DNA from: Ancistrus triradiatus
Lineage: Eukaryota; Chordata; Actinopteri; Siluriformes; Loricariidae
Length of the DNA: 64,000 nt
NCBI GenBank assembly: GCA_025084515.1
Contig: JAJAGP010000236.1
Location: 310,001-374,000, forward strand
Direction of reading: 5' to 3'
Shown one piece after another: positions 11,691 to 22,231 of this stretch. The translations under genes and the position numbers were made by a program. Position 1 is the first letter of the stretch. Every line of letters begins with the position of its first letter. The notes below the pieces were generated by a model. The model was not told the origin of the DNA and ran no database searches. It worked only from the letters and a program-made list of their open reading frames with translations.

Positions 11691-12700
11691 AAGCAATGTT
11701 TATATGAAACAGATGTGAAAAAAAGGAATAACGAAAAATAGAGTAGAAGTAGTAATAGAAGGAAGAATCAGTGTGCTTAAAGATGGTAATCCACATTATC
11801 ATGATAAGAGCAAGGATTCTGAAGTGAGGCTTAAGAGGGGAACTGAAAGAAAAAAAGCTGATTAAAGCAATCAGATATTACAGATAATTTTGTTAATGTC
11901 TCTTAGGCTGGATCTGCACAATTCTGAGAAATTGAGTGGCCTGTGATACTTCAGTTTTATTGTAATACTTTTTTATTCTAATCTGTTCTAATTTCTTTTT
12001 ACAATGTATTTAGTAATGCAGAGTAACTGCTCGATGTGAAGTACAAGACTGGTCAGGAAGAATTTATTCTGGATGACCCACCTGCCTCAGGGTTCCAGTG
12101 TACAAACTAATGCAGTATGACTACTTTGTGAGTGGTTTGTAGTACAGTCTGGAATGTGGAGGTATATTAGTTCCAGTCTATTACACTCATCTCCCTTTGA
12201 TTCTTTCTCTCTTTTCCAAAAACCCTGAAGAACCAACACAGTGTTGGTCTAGTTAGCTGAAATATGATTAGTTCTGTGCAGGCTAATATACACATAGCAA
12301 CTGCAGTTACTCATGTTACATCTGGAAATTCTCTGTAGATAAACCAGTAATGAGACTGCAACTTTAGTTATAAAGACACACAGATAACAGTGATTAGTGT
12401 CTGCTGACAACCCATCAACCGATATTATGTCTGATTAGAGCTAAAACTAAAATTTTAAGCTAAATACACACTGGATTAAAATCAGCTTGACAACTTCCCC
12501 TCTGGAGATGACTGTATGCTTAATTCAGTTTAGGCTTGTAACTTAGTGTTCACTTTACGTGAGAGAGGGCATATAAGTTTGTCTCTTTTTAAACATATCC
12601 GACATCCCAAATTACTCCTTACTAAACACAAAGTGCACTGCAAAGTATGTATGTCATCCTACATAATGCACTCATGATAAAGAGCAATATGGGACACAGC
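11691..12700. other. No recognised features
   Basis: This is unremarkable AT-rich sequence with no supported gene or named repeat. Confidence 0.5.
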
Positions 12701-13199
12701 TGGTAAATTTCCAATTCTGATTACGATCCTTCTTCTTGATTCCGGTTCTTATCGATTCCAAATTTCAGTTCCAATATGACGAAAAAATATGTGAAATGTT
12801 TAGGTATAAAGAATATCTTTATTTTGTATATTGCATTTTAGAAACTACTCATTTTTATGTTAAGCTTTTTCTTCCCACTTAAGTCTTAAGTAAAATGCTT
12901 AATGTGGCTTATTGTACTAAAGCAGTGAGTTAGGAACACCAAACGTCTCTTGCTTACTACTGGTAACTGAGAGTAATCTCTACTGCTAAAGTGAGGAATA
13001 TGTGGTCTAAATGTAAAGTAATCATTTTTACAATAAGATTTTTAAAGATAACATTTTTAATTGGGAAGAAAAAAAACCTTAATGTAAAAGTGTTTACTTT
13101 CCTTTTGACTCACGAGTTCAACATTTCAGCAGTAGAGATCTTATCATCAGGAGTGATTGAGAGAAGTTGTAGTTTTAGTCACTGTTTTAGGTCACATTT

Positions 13200-13350
13200 T
13201 TATACTCTCCCAGCAGGCAGCACTAATTGGCGTCTCTAAAGTGCCCCTAATGTGTGTGCCCTTTGATGGACTGGCACCTCGTCTAGGGTTGTTCCTGCCT
13301 TGCGCGCTGTGCCACCAACTAGGTACCAACTTTACCGTGACTCTGATCAG
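13200..13350 (+). mobile_element. SINE 3'-region fragment
   Basis: The phrases 'AATTGGCGTCTCTAAAGTGCCC', 'TTTGATGGACTGGCACCTCG' and 'TTCCTGCCTTGCGC' match the core and 3' part of abundant teleost SINEs. The tRNA-like head is absent. It sits inside or beside the hAT remnant. Confidence 0.6.
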
Positions 13351-13352
13351 AA

Positions 13353-13755
13353 TTAAGCGGATAAGAATGAATGACTCCCAGCTAATGTACCATCTGAGCT
13401 AGGAGACCGCAGTTGGTTGAACACGGTACCCTGCTGAACCTCAGTGTCATGCTGGTGCCTTAGGTGTTTTGACATGTTGGAAGAGCATCCTCCTTTACAA
13501 CAGATCAACTTTCCACACATATTGCATTCAGCCCTTTCGTTTTCTCTCAAAGTAGAGCCAAACCTTTGAGTGCTTTTGAGCATCCATTTCTGCTAATGCT
13601 CTAGTAGAGCATATCGGTACATGATTACATGAGTCCTGACAGATAGGTGCTGGCCTATAGCCGTATTTTTGCACTAATCTCAGCCGATTTGAAACATAAA
13701 ATGCATTAGTAAGAACTGATGAGTGGACTCGAAATTCGCATCTTTTAATGGACAC
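13353..13755 (-). pseudogene. BED-type zinc finger fragment (hAT transposase N-terminus)
   Basis: The minus-strand frame from 13583 to 13353 encodes a compact finger with 'ECNMCGK' (C-x2-C) followed by 'NMSKHLRHQH'. This is the Cys-Cys-His-His arrangement and spacing of BED fingers found at the N-terminus of hAT transposases and of ZBED proteins. The sequence before it ('KVWLYFERK') is the usual BED lead-in but lies in the overlapping frame 13755-13528, so one frameshift splits the domain. No RNase-H-like hAT catalytic region or dimerisation domain follows. A host ZBED-type gene is unlikely because the piece is short, broken and surrounded by transposon ends. Confidence 0.6.
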
Positions 13756-14571
13756 CCAGTTCTTGGAATTTTGGAACCAGTTCTGAATCGGAAACTTGTT
13801 TTGATACTCAACCCTAGTTTCTGAACGTATGCTCTGTTGACTAAAAGCACAAGAAGTAAATCACATTAACAACTAAGTTTACCATACTTTACTTGAATTG
13901 TCATTTTCTATTATATGTGTTGGATCTACGCTGTCACAGTTTCTGCATTCTTCTCAGTTCCCTGCGCTCTTCTGAAACAAATACTTGCATCATAAATACA
14001 ACAGGAAATGTTGTGTTGTCACAAAGTACAATTTCTTGTACCATAAGGTGTTGTTTGTGTATGTCATTGCAAGAGAGAGTTAGAGAGATAAGGAGGAGCT
14101 GAGTGAAGCAATGTGACACTACAGTGACATAGGATTTTACCCATGTTTTATAGTAAAATAAATAGAAAATCAATATGTTGCAGTATGAAATAAATCAGTT
14201 TATGAGAAATACTGCAGTATCATGGCTGTTTAGTCAATGTCAGTACACTTGTACAGTATGCTATATACTTTAGCTTATACATTAGTACAGTATATAATTT
14301 GGTTTTCTGACAACGTCCAGATCGCATAAGATGCAATGTCACCGAATATTTCAGGGACATAAAGAGACACATATCTGTGTTGTAATTCTTTACTTGAGCT
14401 AATTCTGTATTTGTCATTGATTAATTTCTAAAACACTAACATGATTGTGATAACCTTGTGATAAATGGAATCAAAATTAAAATTTTTTAACAGGTACCCA
14501 GTCCTTGGAATTTTGGATCTGGTTGCGAATTGGAACCAGGTTTTGATACCTAACCATAGCTACTGCACGTA

Positions 14572-15661
14572 CAGTGGTGCTTGAAAGTTTGTGAACTCTT
14601 TAGAATTGTCTGTATTTCTGCATAAATATGACCTAAAACATCATCAGATTTTTACACAAGTACTAAAAGTAGATAAAGAGAACCCAGTTAAACAAATGAG
14701 ACAAAAATATTATACTTGTTCATTTATTTATTAAGGAAAATGATCCAATATTACATATTAGTGAGTGGCAAAAGTATGTGAAGCACTAGGATTAGCAGTT
14801 AATTTGAAGGTGAAATTAGAGTCAGGTGGTTTCAATCAATGGGATGACAATCAGGTGTGAGTGGGCACTTTGTTTTATTTAAAGAACAGGGATCTATGAA
14901 AGTATGCTCTCCACAACATGTTTGTGGAAGTGTATCATGGCATGAACAAAGGAGATTTCTGAGGACCTCATAAAAAGAGTTGTTGATGCTCATCAGGCTG
15001 GAAAAGGTTACAAAATCATCTCTAAAGAGTTTGGGCTCCACCTATCCACAGTCAGACAGACTGTGTACAAATGGAGGAAATTCAAGACCATTGTTATCCT
15101 NNNNNNNNNNNNNNNNNNNNNNNNNNNNNNNNNNNNNNNNNNNNNNNNNNNNNNNNNNNNNNNNNNNNNNNNNNNNNNNNNNNNNNNNNNNNNNNNNNNN
15201 ATCCCAGGGTAACTTCTAAGCAACTGAAGGCCTCTCTCACATTGGCTAATGTTACTGTTCATGAGTCCACCATCAGAAGAACACTGAACAACAATGGTGT
15301 GCAGGCAGGGTTGCAAGGAGAAAGCCACTGCTCTCCAAAAAGAACATTGCTGCTCGTCTGCAGTTTGCTAAAGATCACATGGACATGCCAGAAGGCTATT
15401 GGAAGAATGTTTTGTTGACAGATGAGACAAAATAGAACTGAAAGCAAGGGTTCACATACTTTTGCTACTCACTAATATATAATATTGGATCATTTTTATC
15501 AATAAATAAATGACCAATTATAACATTTTTGTCTCATTTGTTTAACTGGGTTCTCTTTATCTACTTTTAGTACTTGTGTGAAGATCTGATGATGTTTTAG
15601 GTCATATTTATGCAGAATTATAGAAAATTGTAAAGGGTTCACAAACTTTCAAGCACCACTG
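14572..15661 (+). mobile_element. Tc1-like non-autonomous element with assembly gap
   Basis: The ends are inverted: CAGTGGTGCTTGAAAGTTTG at left and CAAACTTTCAAGCACCACTG at right, both flanked by TA. Long terminal repeats extend through 'AAATATGACCTAAAACATCA' and 'AACCCAGTTAAACAAATGAGA'. The transposase part keeps the N-terminal half, including 'CATCAGAAGAACACTGAACAAC'. It then jumps from the 'TGACAGATGAGAC' catalytic motif directly to the right terminal region, so the catalytic core is deleted. It belongs to the same family as 18440-19216 and 59089-60440. Confidence 0.9.
15101..15200. other. Assembly gap (100 N)
   Basis: One hundred undetermined bases lie inside the Tc1 element. The round length suggests a gap of unknown size. 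Any translation across it is meaningless. Confidence 0.98.
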
Positions 15662-16619
15662 TATGCTCCATTGACCACAAGTGCAAAAAGTAAATTCCAT
15701 TAACAACTACGGAGCTTACCATACTTCACTACAATTTTCATATATTCCTCCAGTCGGAAATTAGCTCAGCAGCAGTACTAGAGGTAACTAAAAGGTAGAA
15801 TTTTCCATCGATCCTGACAGGAACTAATCACAGACTTCCAGTAAGAGCTGTATGTTTGAATAATTACTCCTTCATTAGAGAAAATATGAGCAAAAGATGT
15901 TCCAAGATGTTCTGATATGGATTTCTGAGAGAGTAGATAAGTAGACAAAATTGTCAAAACAGCTGAGCACAAAACACACTGAGTCTGTCATGTTCTGTGG
16001 CACAAACTGTGGCATAACCATAAAGGAGATGACAATTTATCGATCGTGACTATCGTTTTCACAAAACCTGCCCACTACAAAAATGCTGTCTTGGCTTGTT
16101 ATAAATTTTATATTTTATTGTGTCTATTGCTGACTGACCTCTATCAGATTTATAATGAATTATGGAATTACTATTTAAATGACACTATTAAGCAATAAAA
16201 TCCTACATTTTGATGGACAAGTACATAGCTTAGTCTTCCACATGTGTCTAAGAGATTAATGTATTTAATCACTTTCACCTGTAATACTAGTGACATTCTA
16301 TGCGTCTGTTGAAGCTAGAGGACAGTATTTCCATGACTGTACAGCTATGCACCACATAACATCAGTTTGGACAACATCTGTTCACATATCAGTACACTTG
16401 TATAGTATCCCGTGTAGCTTATTCATTATTATACCACAGTTAGTTCCGACCCCGCAATGTGATTGGCTGAGAGATGATTTTCCTGTGACTTTATTGACCG
16501 ATATTCTATAAGTGTTACTCCGCGGCAAACACACGTAACCTAGTAACGATGCCCACCCTAAAAATCAGCCAAGTTATAATGAGTAAAACACTGCCGAAAT
16601 GAAAGATATAATTAGTTTA

Positions 16620-17405
16620 TAAAATATATTGGTTTTGAAAATGATTTAAATTTGGAAGATGAAGCTATTCATCTATCTTCATCAATGACCAACCTGAGCC
16701 AGAGGTATATCACCTTGGATTTGGAAGCACTGGAAAAGCGAAACGAAGTCAGTCCTTTAAATCAAATGTCACGGGCTCTTAATGGACTCACAGCTCGACT
16801 GATGAGCAACGACACTGAAGATCAGTTTTAGTCCTATCAACACAAATGACCTGAATCAGCTTCATCACTCACAAAGACATTGTTTGCTGGAGTTAAACTC
16901 GGCATCTTTCATTAAACACCATCCACGGCTGATCGGAGGGTCATATGACAAGTATGTTATCTGCAAGTCCAGCTCTTAACCCAGCGAAGCTGCTGATGCT
17001 CTATATCTCTACCATTACATTTCTGACTGATACTATTAACATTAAAAGCTTCATCATACAAATTTATAATCACCCGTCAAGTAGGATCCTAGACTTTGGT
17101 TATAACATGGGGATCTCACTCCGGGTTGCTTCAGTCGGTAAACTAGTGTGTCTTAGTGACAGCCTGCCTTATAAACTCGAACCATTTTATTTGCTGAATG
17201 TAAATAAACTTTCTTTGTAATAAATTAAAACTTACCAATCGATATACTTGTGTTTATTGTCTGTATATTAAACAGTTATTGGTAATTCTGTACATCGACT
17301 TTAATGACTGAAGGGTAACAATAGAATGGAATTATTTTACCCGAGGGAAGGGTGATAAACAAATAATTTTTTTGTCCTCTTTATCTTAAAATCTAACAAT
17401 AAATG
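16620..17405. repeat. Unnamed interspersed repeat, copy 2
   Basis: This copy shares several blocks with 738-1390. They include 'AAATTTGGAAGATGAAGCTATT', 'ATTAAACACCATCCACGGCTG', 'TCCAGCTCTTAACCCAGC', 'TTTATTTGCTGAATGTAA' and the terminal 'TTATCTTAAAATCTAACAAT'. All lie in one orientation here, which makes this the less rearranged copy. No open frame gives a recognisable protein. A further fragment of the surrounding repeat continues to about 17660. Confidence 0.6.
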
Positions 17406-18439
17406 GTGATAACGGAACTGTGGTACCTACGACCGCATCACACCCGTGTCAATACCTCACATTACAGCACTCCCTCTCGTGTATTATTGCTTAAGTGCAG
17501 TATAGAATTTGGTTTTATGGCCAAATCCAGATCGCACAACATGCCATATCCGTATTGTGGCTCTTTATCTGAGCTGTTTCTGTATTTTGTCATTAATTGG
17601 CTGTTTCTAAATCACCCACACGATTGTGATAGCTTTCAATCTTTTAGCTTTCATTGGCTTGATGACATGATCTAACTAAAGTAACCTTGGCTAAAGAGAG
17701 CTGATGACACAGTGAAAGATGGACTGTTTTAATTTCTCCATAACATGAAATAATAGACCACTTAATTTTGTTTACTGGCACTTAAAACCTGCCATACCTT
17801 TTGTTTTCTGTTTTTTTTAATCTATAATATGCACACCACATGTGTATCTACATGTATGTCTTTTGATAATGCAACCTCAAAATAACAGGATGTTATAATA
17901 AATGTGATGTACTGACAGCAGTAGCAGTCAGTATGTTATCAGTCATTCACTTGAAATTGCATGATTTGTCTAGTCTGGAGTGTTCAATTTGAAAACCTTG
18001 GATTTACAGGATTTATTGATCACCTTTCCCACACTGGTCATTCAACTTGTGTGTTTGTAAACTAGGTGACATTTTAAACAGTGTCTTTTCAGAAGCAAGG
18101 TAAAAAGTTATAAAGTGTCTAGTGCTGACGTTAATGCTGAATAAAACATTTGTGGGAATGCTGCTGCCAGGGTTGCAGAATTGGCATCCAATTTCGAAAT
18201 GTACAGTCTGGTTTTGAGATCCAGTGACTGGTTGATATTGTTAACCAGGAATAGAAATTTTAGATTTAGATAAAGGAGTGGTTCTTCAGGTGGGGACCAC
18301 AGACCACTTCTCAGTACCTATGCTTTCTGGCTGATGTTTTGGTCACTTTTGAATGTTGGTGGTGCTTTCACACTCGTGGTAGCATGAGACTGAGTCTACA
18401 ACCCACACAAGTGGCTCAGGTAGTGCAGCTCATCCATCA
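17406..18439. other. Repeat tail, then no recognised features
   Basis: The first 250 bp resembles 14290-14480, sharing 'AATTTGGTTTT', 'CCAGATCGCA' and 'CGATTGTGATA'-type blocks. The rest is AT-rich with nothing to name. Confidence 0.45.
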
Positions 18440-19216
18440 ATGCGAGCTGTGGCAAGAAGTTTTGAAAATAGAAATAGAAATTTTTGGTTTAAAAGAAAAG
18501 CGTTATGTTTTTTGAAAGGAAACACTGCATTCCAGCATAAGAACCTTATCCCAACTGTGAAACAAGGTGGTGGTAGCATCATGGTTTGGGCCTGTTTTGC
18601 TGGGGCAGGACAGCTTGCCATCATTGATGGAACAATGAATTCTGAAGTAAATTCTAAAGGAAAATGTCAGGATATCTGTCCATGAACTAAATCTCATGTG
18701 ATGGTGCATCATGCAGCAAGATAACGACCCTAAGCGCACAAGTCGTTATACCAAAGAATGGTAAAAGAAGAATAAAGTTCATGTTTTGGAATGGCCAAGT
18801 CAAAGTCCTGACCATAATTCAATCAAAATGTTGTGGAAGGACCTGAAGTGAGCAGTTAATCTGAGGAAACCCAGCAACATCCCAGAGTTGAAGCTGTTCT
18901 GTACAGAGGATTATGGTAAAATTCCTCCAAGCTGGTGTGCAGGACTGATCAACAGTTACAGGAAATGTTTAGTTGCAATTATTGCTGCACAGGAGGGTCA
19001 CACCAGATACTGAAAGCAAAGGTTCACATACTTTTGCCACTCACTAATATGTAATATTGCATATTTTCAAAAATATGACTATACTTTTGTCCCATTTGTT
19101 TAACTGGGTTCTCTTTATATACTTTTAGGTGTGAAAATCTGATGATGTTTTAGGTCATATTTATGCATAAATATAGAAAATTCTAAAGGCTTCACAAACT
19201 TTCAAGCACCACTGTA
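18440..19216 (+). mobile_element. Tc1-like element, 3' half
   Basis: The right end CAAACTTTCAAGCACCACTG is followed by TA and matches the element at 14572-15661. Transposase blocks are visible in several frames: 'NTAFQHKNLIPTVKQGGGS' with 'IMVWACF' at 18520-18600, then the second-aspartate region near 18720 and a degraded 'WPSQSPD' region near 18795. The left half and left terminus are absent. The frame is broken by indels, so it is inactive. Confidence 0.85.
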
Positions 19217-20814
19217 TTTATTTTAACAATTTTCTGCCCTTGCATGCAAAACATAAGTTTCCTTCCATTTGTCTCTTACTTAATAAGTTTAAGTCTTTAA
19301 CAATGTCACTATTCTCTATAACCTTTTTCTGTAAATCTTACGTTTCAAAATTGAAATTGTTCCCTTTTGATACACTGATCTTAAAAGAATAAATAAAAAA
19401 GACAGAAGTGATTAAAAATACAGGGTTCCAAAGACTTTGGACAGTACTATATATTTGACCAATCAAGATTATGTCACCTCATGGGACCTCATATGGGACT
19501 TTTAAATCATGGTTTTAAGTTTTAAGAGCATTATAACATCAGAAAATGGCTGTTTTCACCATTCTCCAGATTAATATTGCACATTAAAGTATAATCCTTT
19601 AAATGCAAAAATATCTGTATTATGACAATAGTAAAGTCCTTATTTATGAAACTATCCCATCTCTGTTGAGACATCTCCAACCTAAATCTGGCAACCTCAG
19701 TCCTAGCTCTACACTTGACAGTCATTAACTCTTCTGTTATGTGCAGACTCTACAGTAGTTCTCTTTCAGCACTACAGAGATTCTTGGCTCTATTCCAGAG
19801 AACAAAATGTAGGAGTTTGTATTGTGTCTAGAACTTATTCTAGCCAGCAAGGTTTTGCACGATAGACTGAATGGGGGTAATGTGGCAGACAAAATGTGTA
19901 TTTTTGGAAAAGCCCTGAATAGCAAATGAAAGCTCTTTGTTGTGGTCCTCATTCTTTTTTGTCTAGGGAGCTTTCTAACTTGCAGTGAAAGTCCACAGCC
20001 CTTCAGAATAACAAGACTGACTGTCAGCAATATAGCCCACTTGGGAGATTTACTTTAATTAGCATTTCATTACAGAAAGCTTTTGGGCTGGCTGGGCTGA
20101 TTAAAAAATCTACAGATATCTACAGACATAGGACAAATTCTATTAACACTTATATTAAGCTGACGGTATTCCCTCCTCTACTTACCAATTAATATATCTA
20201 TGGATGAAAACTTGCATTTATATTTGGATATAAGCTAATTTTGAAGTAATATAATCCATGTTACTGAGATGAGACTGTTGCGGTAAAGAGAAGAGTTTTT
20301 GCCAGCCCTGGCTGTGAGTTCTCATGATTGAACTTTCCTTTTAATGAGAGAATATTGTCGTGCCTTGCTGTAATTTGTTCTGCTTATGGTAATGACTGAC
20401 CAACTCAGTGTTTTACACGTGTACTTTTTGTCAGTTCAGTTTCCTCTGATGTACTTATGCATTTTATTGATCTATGTAAGAAGATAGCTTACTGCATTCC
20501 AACGTCAATAGACAATGTCAGAGAAATGCAAAGGACAAACCAACTGAATAATTAATAATCATACTGTTTATCAAAACCTTGCCTGTTAGTAGCTACTGTC
20601 AAGGTCAACATTTACTGAAACACAAGACAGAAATTTATTGCATAGCCATAGAGTGAATGGAAAACCAATCAACTAAATTATTAAAGACTTGAACAAAGTG
20701 TTTTTTTAAGACAAATAGCAGTTTTCCAATGTGTATTATTTCTGCACTTAATTGTTTTTAAGTGATTTGTTTGTTTGAGGTTTGTAGTATGATTCATTTA
20801 ATTAATTCATTTTA
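19217..20814. other. No recognised features
   Basis: This is AT-rich sequence with only short random open frames. No repeat family can be named. Confidence 0.5.
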
Positions 20815-20829
20815 CACACACACACACAC
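20815..20829. repeat. (CA)n microsatellite
   Basis: About seven CA units directly precede the 5' LTR of element A. Confidence 0.9.
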
Positions 20830-21523
20830 TGTCACAGTTCACCACACACTCCTGTTTACTCTGCCACTTGTTCCCGCTGGGGGTGATCCAGACTACATCG
20901 CCCACAATTTCCTGCTGGGTCATGTGGGCTCCATGGATCTATCCAGAGCTCCACTCTAAGCTACGAACACTGATGAGCGTATTGAACACAGCTGGTATGG
21001 ACTGCGTATAAGCTCATGCAGGATTTCCATAGTATTGATTCGGCCACGTCCGAGCACGCTGTGCGTCTGTGTTGAGTACGACTGTTCCCTTGCGGAGTAC
21101 GCCTTTCTTGTTCCTGGTATCAGTGTGGATTTACTCCGCTACGGATGTGCAGTACGTCTGAGCATCTCAATGCTCTTTTGTTTATGCCTGCATACCTCGC
21201 ACTTCGTGTTTACTTCTTGCCATGCTTGAGCGTATCAACGCTCTTTTGTTTACGTCCATGTTCCTCGTGCTACGAGTTTGCTTTATGCCATGCCTTAGCA
21301 TCTCAATGCTCTTTTGTTTACGTTCGCGTTTTGCTCCACGTTTCTCCGCATGCATCCTTGGTTTATTATTAGAGTTCACTTCGGGTAGTTTGTTAGCTAT
21401 GTTTACCTTGATTTTGTGAACTTTGTTTTATGGACTATTTCTTTAGTAAACTTTATTTTTGACTGGAACCTGCACTCGTCTCTCCCATTCCTCCCACACA
21501 TGCCGGAATACTATGCCATAACA
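20830..21523 (+). mobile_element. 5' LTR of LTR element A
   Basis: The segment opens TGTCACAGTTC and ends CCATAACA, the TG...CA form of LTRs. About 400 bp of its 3' part is repeated at 26870-27280, with near-identical blocks 'TTGGTTTATTATTAGAGTTCACTT' and 'TTTAATAAACATTATTTTCGA' against AGTAAACTTTATTTTTGAC. Within it, a ~70-bp unit recurs about three times, each starting near 'GAGCATCTCAATGCTCTTTTGTTTA'. This is the upstream LTR because the repeat-coding body follows it. Confidence 0.75.
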
Positions 21524-22231
21524 ATACAGACCCCAGGTTCTAACACGACCCTGGTTCCATCAGTAGGGGTCCCCTTTCCGGAAAAAATATGCCGGTAACC
21601 CACAGAAATCTGGGGAATTTTTTAGGCAGTGCTCCAGGTACTTACATCAGAAGCCTCAGTACTCGGAGTATGAGCGTATATTTGTTTGTTTTTTGGTGCC
21701 TCACCAGTAGGGCATTACAGTGGACTGTTAGGAACTGGTCACACTTGGAATCAGGAACTTGTGAACAATTTTTGATTAACTCTGGGCGAATTTTGGCATC
21801 GCCTTTGGGAAGGTATTAGGGGACATTTCGGACACGCTGTCTGGTGCTGATCCAACACGGGTTGAAGTTCATCCGCCACTTGCTGGATTGCTAGTGGAGG
21901 TTAGTTGGCTGTTCCAAGGTTCCAGGCCTTGCCGGAGCTAGGATCTCCCAGAAGACAAGAGTTTTTGAGCTAGCCCAGAAAAGCTAGCCAGTTCCTGAGA
22001 TGTCTGTCACAGAACCTGTCCAGAAGACATCTGTTCGTGAATCGTTCTAGATGACGTCCGTTAATGAGTCATTCCAGATGACTTCTGTTCTCATACCTGT
22101 CAATACCTGTCCTTTCCTGGGACGGCTCAGAACACATCCGTTTCTGGGGCTGCCCATAAGATGTCAAATCGTGAGCTCGTCCAGGAGACACCGGTCCCAG
22201 GGTCCATCCAGGAGACGTCTGTGCCAGTGTC
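21524..22231 (+). mobile_element. Body of LTR element A, left part
   Basis: The leader runs from 21524 to about 21960. From about 21990 a 27-30 bp unit begins, of the type 'CCTGTCCAGAAGACATCTGT', encoding short repeats such as 'SFQMTSV' and 'PVQKTSV'. The repeats keep multiples of three in length, as expected if they once coded for protein. There is a stop codon at about 22048. No primer-binding site complementary to a familiar tRNA is obvious after the LTR. The LINE at 22232-25291 interrupts the body here. Confidence 0.6.

Larger units (their letters stand above)
12705..13815 (-). mobile_element. hAT-like element remnant with BED finger
   Basis: The right end reads GATACTCAACCCTAG. With the preceding CAGTTCTTGGAATTTTGGAACC this resembles a fish hAT terminus of the type that opens with GGGTTGAGTATCAAA on the other strand. 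A similar subterminal sequence recurs at 14490-14562. A minus-strand BED-type zinc finger lies between. The left boundary is not certain; the related block at 12710-12770 is an approximate guess. Most of the transposase is missing. Confidence 0.5.
13755..16450. repeat. Diverged tandem duplication
   Basis: The sequence 13760-13910 is repeated at 14495-14571 continuing at 15662-15745. The shared blocks are CTTGGAATTTTGGA, TTTTGATAC, 'GCACAAGAAGTAAAT' against 'GTGCAAAAAGTAAAT', and 'TTAACAACTA'. A Tc1 element interrupts the right-hand copy. A further shared block 'TCAGTACACTTGTA' lies at 14239 and 16389. The copies are clearly diverged, so the duplication is old and its outer limits are approximate. 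Confidence 0.65.

Noticed and set aside
13353..13755. Host ZBED-type gene
   Set aside because: The finger is split by a frameshift, no other domain follows, and hAT termini flank it.
14980..15418. Open frames spanning the N gap
   Set aside because: The frame through undetermined bases is arbitrary; the flanks are Tc1 sequence.
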